From contig JAAHIC010000209.1 of the NCBI GenBank assembly GCA_010671965.1, forward strand, positions 1 through 7,367: DNA of 7,367 bases. Reading direction: 5' to 3'. Under the pieces are notes generated by a model. The model was not told where the DNA came from and did no database searches. It saw only the letters and a program-made list of their open reading frames with translations. Within the stretch, counting starts at the first letter, position 1. Each line of letters begins with the position of its first letter. Made by a program: the position numbers and the translations under genes. Shown in pieces: positions 5,594 through 7,367 of this stretch. This DNA is from Leptolyngbya sp. SIO4C5 (GTDB lineage: Bacteria > Cyanobacteriota > Cyanobacteriia > Phormidesmidales > Phormidesmidaceae).

Positions 5594-6931
5594 CTAGGGC
5601 GATCGCAGCTTGGCTACAAAAAAACCGTCCATATTCTCCCGGTGGGGCCAGATCTTGATCCAGCCTTCAGGAGCCGCGATCGCTCGGATCTCCTCCTGTT
5701 GCGGGACTTCCAGCCGCCATTGAGGATGCGTTGCCAAAAACTCGGCAACAATTTCTTCGTTTTCAGCCGGGTGTAGCGTGCAAGTAGAGTAAACCAAAAC
5801 GCCGCCGGGTTTGAGCCAGGTAGCAGCTTGGTTGATTAGCTCGCTTTGCAGTTGGGTCAATTCCGCGATCCGTTCTGGAGACTGGCGCCAGCGGGCATCG
5901 GCGTGGCGGTGCAGGGTGCCGAGTCCAGAGCAAGGCACATCTAGCAGCACCCGATCGGCAGCCTGAGCAAACTGGGGCAGAGAGCGGCTGTCTCCGGTCA
6001 GCAGCTTAATCGAGCTGAGCTGCAGCCGATCGCTGTTTTGCTGCACCTTCTTAAGTCTGGAAGCGGCGCGATCGCAGGCCCAAACCTCACCGCGATCGCC
6101 CATCAGTTCCGCCAGGTGAGTAGATTTGCCGCCGGGCGCGGCGCAGGCATCGATTATTACCTCTCCCGGCTGCGGATTCACAATCTGGCTGACCAGCTGA
6201 GCGCTAGCATCCTGCACTGTCCACCAGCCCTCACCGTAGCCAGGGAGGCGGCTGATGCTGCCCACATGACTGGCTAGCCGCAGGGCTTGAGGCAGATGAG
6301 GGAGCCGGTATACCTCAATATCAGCAGCAGCAAAGGCAGCTTCGACGGCCTCTACCGTAGTTCGCAGCGGATTAATCCGCAGGTCGATAAAAGGCGTACG
6401 GTTGAACCAGTCGCAGAGAGCAGCCAACTCTTCGGGGGGCAAAAGCGGCTGCCAGATTTTAAGAATCCAGTCGGGGAAGCTGTGCAGAATCCCTAGCTGC
6501 TGAATCGGATCTTCGGGGAGCTGTAGCGGGTCGCCCGTTTCGGCCAGTCGCACATACTGCCGCAGCAGGCCATTAACTACGCCTGAGAGCTTGCCTAAAC
6601 GATGGTGCTTAGCTAAATCGACGCTGGTGTTGACGGCAGCAGAAACCGGAATTTGATCTAAATAGCGGAGCTGGTAAAGGCCCAGATGCAGAATTACCCG
6701 CAAATCGGGAGGCTGCTGGGTGGCCCGTTTTTGGCCAAGCTGATCGATTAGGGCGTCTAGGGTGCGCTGCCGCCGGACGCTGCCATAGACCAGTTCGGTC
6801 AGCAGGGCGCGATCGCTGCTGACCAGCTCAGACTGGCTGAGGGCCTGATCGATAGCAATGTCGGTAAATGCGCCCCGATGTACGGCCCGAAGCGCCCAAA
6901 AAGCCTGCTGTCTGGCGGGTGAAGTCGTCAA
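5594..6931 (-). CDS. rsmB: 16S rRNA (cytosine-967-C5)-methyltransferase RsmB
   Basis: A 445-aa RsmB, the SAM-dependent enzyme that makes m5C967 in 16S rRNA during small-subunit maturation. Residues about 1-140 form the NusB-like RNA-binding domain (RQQAFWALRAVHRGAFTDIAI near the start, SAAVNTSVDLAK at 97-108, GVVNGLLR at 117-124). The methyltransferase domain shows motif I DACAAPGGK (261-269), the acidic end of the next strand (D287), motif IV DVPCSG (331-336, Cys334) and motif VI YSTCTLHPAENEE (381-393, catalytic Cys384), ending in MDGFFVAKL. All catalytic residues are intact and the length is normal. The start is TTG at 6931: no in-frame ATG or GTG lies nearby and the family N terminus begins here. 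No Shine-Dalgarno is visible. A terminator-like hairpin lies only 12 nt upstream. Confidence 0.93.
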   Translation of the reverse strand: MTTSPARQQAFWALRAVHRGAFTDIAIDQALSQSELVSSDRALLTELVYGSVRRQRTLDALIDQLGQKRATQQPPDLRVILHLGLYQLRYLDQIPVSAAVNTSVDLAKHHRLGKLSGVVNGLLRQYVRLAETGDPLQLPEDPIQQLGILHSFPDWILKIWQPLLPPEELAALCDWFNRTPFIDLRINPLRTTVEAVEAAFAAADIEVYRLPHLPQALRLASHVGSISRLPGYGEGWWTVQDASAQLVSQIVNPQPGEVIIDACAAPGGKSTHLAELMGDRGEVWACDRAASRLKKVQQNSDRLQLSSIKLLTGDSRSLPQFAQAADRVLLDVPCSGLGTLHRHADARWRQSPERIAELTQLQSELINQAATWLKPGGVLVYSTCTLHPAENEEIVAEFLATHPQWRLEVPQQEEIRAIAAPEGWIKIWPHRENMDGFFVAKLRSP

Positions 6932-6934
6932 GTC

Positions 6935-6971
6935 AATAAAATAGGGCGTTTTCGGCTAGCCGTAACGCCCT
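6935..6971 (-). terminator. Terminator-like hairpin after the petN transcript
   Basis: On the minus strand AGGGCGTT (6971-6964) pairs perfectly with AACGCCCT (6950-6943). The inner CGGCTAGCCG adds a 3-4 bp extension, and the T-rich tail ATTTTATT follows (6942-6935). This is a good intrinsic-terminator shape for the petN and 55-aa-protein transcript, whose last stop is at 7003. The tail ends 3 nt before the rsmB TTG, so termination and rsmB initiation are packed into the same few bases. Efficient intrinsic termination is not universal in cyanobacteria, and the tail is interrupted by A. Confidence 0.7.
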
Positions 6972-7002
6972 GTCAGAAATTTTGTCAGTCAAATCAAATG
7001 AA

Positions 7003-7170
7003 TTATTTACGGCGTCGTGAGGACTGCTGTTCTCGGTTACGCCGACGGCGATCGCGCCATTCTGCGGCTGTGAGGTAGGCGACACCGCCTGTGACAACCA
7101 CAAGCAGCGCAGCAGCGGCGATCGCTAGAAAGCTATAAATTTGGGGCTGAAGCCCAGCACTCGTTTCCAT
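7003..7170 (-). CDS. Small single-pass membrane protein downstream of petN
   Basis: A 55-aa protein I do not recognise by name. A short polar N terminus leads to one transmembrane helix (about residues 11-34, IYSFLAIAAAALLVVVTGGV then AYLT). A strongly basic tail follows (EWRDRRRRNREQQSSRRRK, nine Arg plus a terminal Lys after the membrane segment). The positive-inside rule puts the tail in the cytoplasm or stroma. The ATG start at 7170 is preferred: upstream TTG extension to 7236 would run through petN in another frame and add residues with no domain sense. It begins 13 nt after the petN stop and ends before the terminator-like hairpin, so it is probably cotranscribed with petN. Size and topology resemble small thylakoid subunits, but there is no evidence for a specific complex. 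Confidence 0.75.
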   Translation of the reverse strand: METSAGLQPQIYSFLAIAAAALLVVVTGGVAYLTAAEWRDRRRRNREQQSSRRRK

Positions 7171-7183
7171 AGCGTAGCTATTT

Positions 7184-7273
7184 TTAGAAGCCGTTGCGGC
7201 CCCAGACAACCATTGAAATTGAAAAAGTAAACACAACCAAGAGAGAAACCCAACCCAGCGTCAAAATGTCCAT
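7184..7273 (-). CDS. petN: Cytochrome b6-f complex subunit VIII PetN
   Basis: A 29-aa open frame: ATG at 7273, TAA at 7186-7184. The product begins [15 protein letters not shown] and ends MVVWGRNGF, which is the PetN sequence nearly unchanged. PetN is the smallest subunit of the thylakoid cytochrome b6f complex, a single transmembrane helix at the edge of the dimer needed for complex stability. Nearly the whole protein is the membrane span (about residues 4-24). The length is exactly the family length. An in-frame ATG further upstream could extend it by 14 residues, but the conserved start is at 7273. There is no Shine-Dalgarno. A putative -10 lies 38 nt upstream, and the 55-aa membrane protein follows after 13 nt. 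Confidence 0.96.
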   Translation of the reverse strand: MDILTLGWVSLLVVFTFSISMVVWGRNGF

Positions 7274-7310
7274 AGAGCGCAGACAAAGGCTTTGAATAAC
7301 GTCATTCTCC

Positions 7311-7316
7311 ATCATA
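7311..7316 (-). promoter_or_regulatory. Putative -10 element of the petN promoter
   Basis: Minus-strand TATGAT (5 of 6 to TATAAT) is placed so that transcription would start about 30 nt before the petN ATG. No convincing TTGACA-like -35 lies 17 bp further upstream (the hexamer there is ATAAAT), so the call rests on the -10 and position alone. Confidence 0.4.
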
Positions 7317-7367
7317 CGGTAAAGTCAGACTGGATTTATCGCATTTTGACTGGTTCATGACTTCAGC

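Larger units (their letters stand above)
1448..7125. repeat. HIP1 octamers (GCGATCGC), 18 dispersed copies
   Basis: The palindrome GCGATCGC starts at 1448, 1809, 2357, 2513, 2897, 3215, 3960, 4010, 4505, 4646, 4736, 5599, 5676, 6068, 6092, 6809, 7048 and 7118. By chance an octamer is expected about 0.1 times in a window of this size. This is the Highly Iterated Palindrome of many cyanobacterial genomes. Copies lie both within genes and between them; none falls in the first 1447 bases. Confidence 0.95.

Noticed and set aside
5401..5658. 85-aa plus-strand open frame across the riboswitch region
   Set aside because: It is antisense to the B12 aptamer core and to the end of rsmB, and its product has no recognisable domain; the RNA signal explains the conservation better.
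7169..7185. Small hairpin ATAGC-GTA-GCTAT followed by a T run on the plus strand
   Set aside because: The stem is only 5 bp with a 3-nt loop and no plus-strand gene ends here. On the minus strand it merely overlaps the start of the 55-aa frame.
7357..7367. A plus-strand gene starting ATG ACT TCA at the right edge
   Set aside because: Only 11 bases are visible, so neither coding nature nor product can be supported.
1..7367. CRISPR array, insertion sequence, prophage or defence genes
   Set aside because: No spaced direct repeats, transposase motifs, integrase or defence domains are seen; gene content and HIP1 density are those of a core chromosome region.

Overview
The window is cyanobacterial. 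Thf1/Psb29, PetN, a CpcT/CpeT-type and a CpcF-type phycobilin lyase are present, and the HIP1 octamer GCGATCGC occurs 18 times. The bilin lyases point to a phycobilisome-containing cyanobacterium; I cannot name the genus.

Layout, left to right. (1) Bases 2-319, plus strand: a STAS-domain anti-sigma-factor antagonist, possibly cut by the window edge. (2) 316-945, minus: a CpcT/CpeT-family chromophore lyase, converging on the STAS gene so that both stop codons share one CTAG. (3) 1058-1789, plus: thf1 (psb29), divergent from the lyase across a 112-bp promoter region. (4) 1885-5241, minus: a tight cluster in the order hupE, cobW, cpcF-like HEAT gene, panE-like gene, with gaps of 5, -4 and 2 bp. 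It is headed by a cobalamin riboswitch at 5266-5486. (5) 5503-5574: an unassigned, strongly foldable 72-nt inverted repeat between rsmB and the riboswitch. (6) 5594-6931, minus: rsmB, the 16S rRNA m5C967 methyltransferase. (7) 6935-6971: a terminator-like hairpin. (8) 7003-7273, minus: petN (29 aa, cytochrome b6f subunit VIII) followed by a 55-aa single-pass membrane protein.

How they work together. The riboswitch-hupE-cobW block reads as a B12-repressed cobalt supply module: HupE as the candidate Co2+ importer and CobW as the G3E GTPase that hands cobalt to corrin chelation. The two genes behind it, a bilin-lyase subunit and a ketopantoate reductase, have no obvious B12 role, but their spacing suggests the same transcript. 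The remaining genes serve photosynthesis (phycobiliprotein maturation, PSII/thylakoid homeostasis, cytochrome b6f) and ribosome modification. Most of the window is ordinary core cyanobacterial gene content. The points most worth a second look are the uncharacterised RNA-like element, the possible extension of B12 control to non-B12 genes, and the small membrane protein behind petN.
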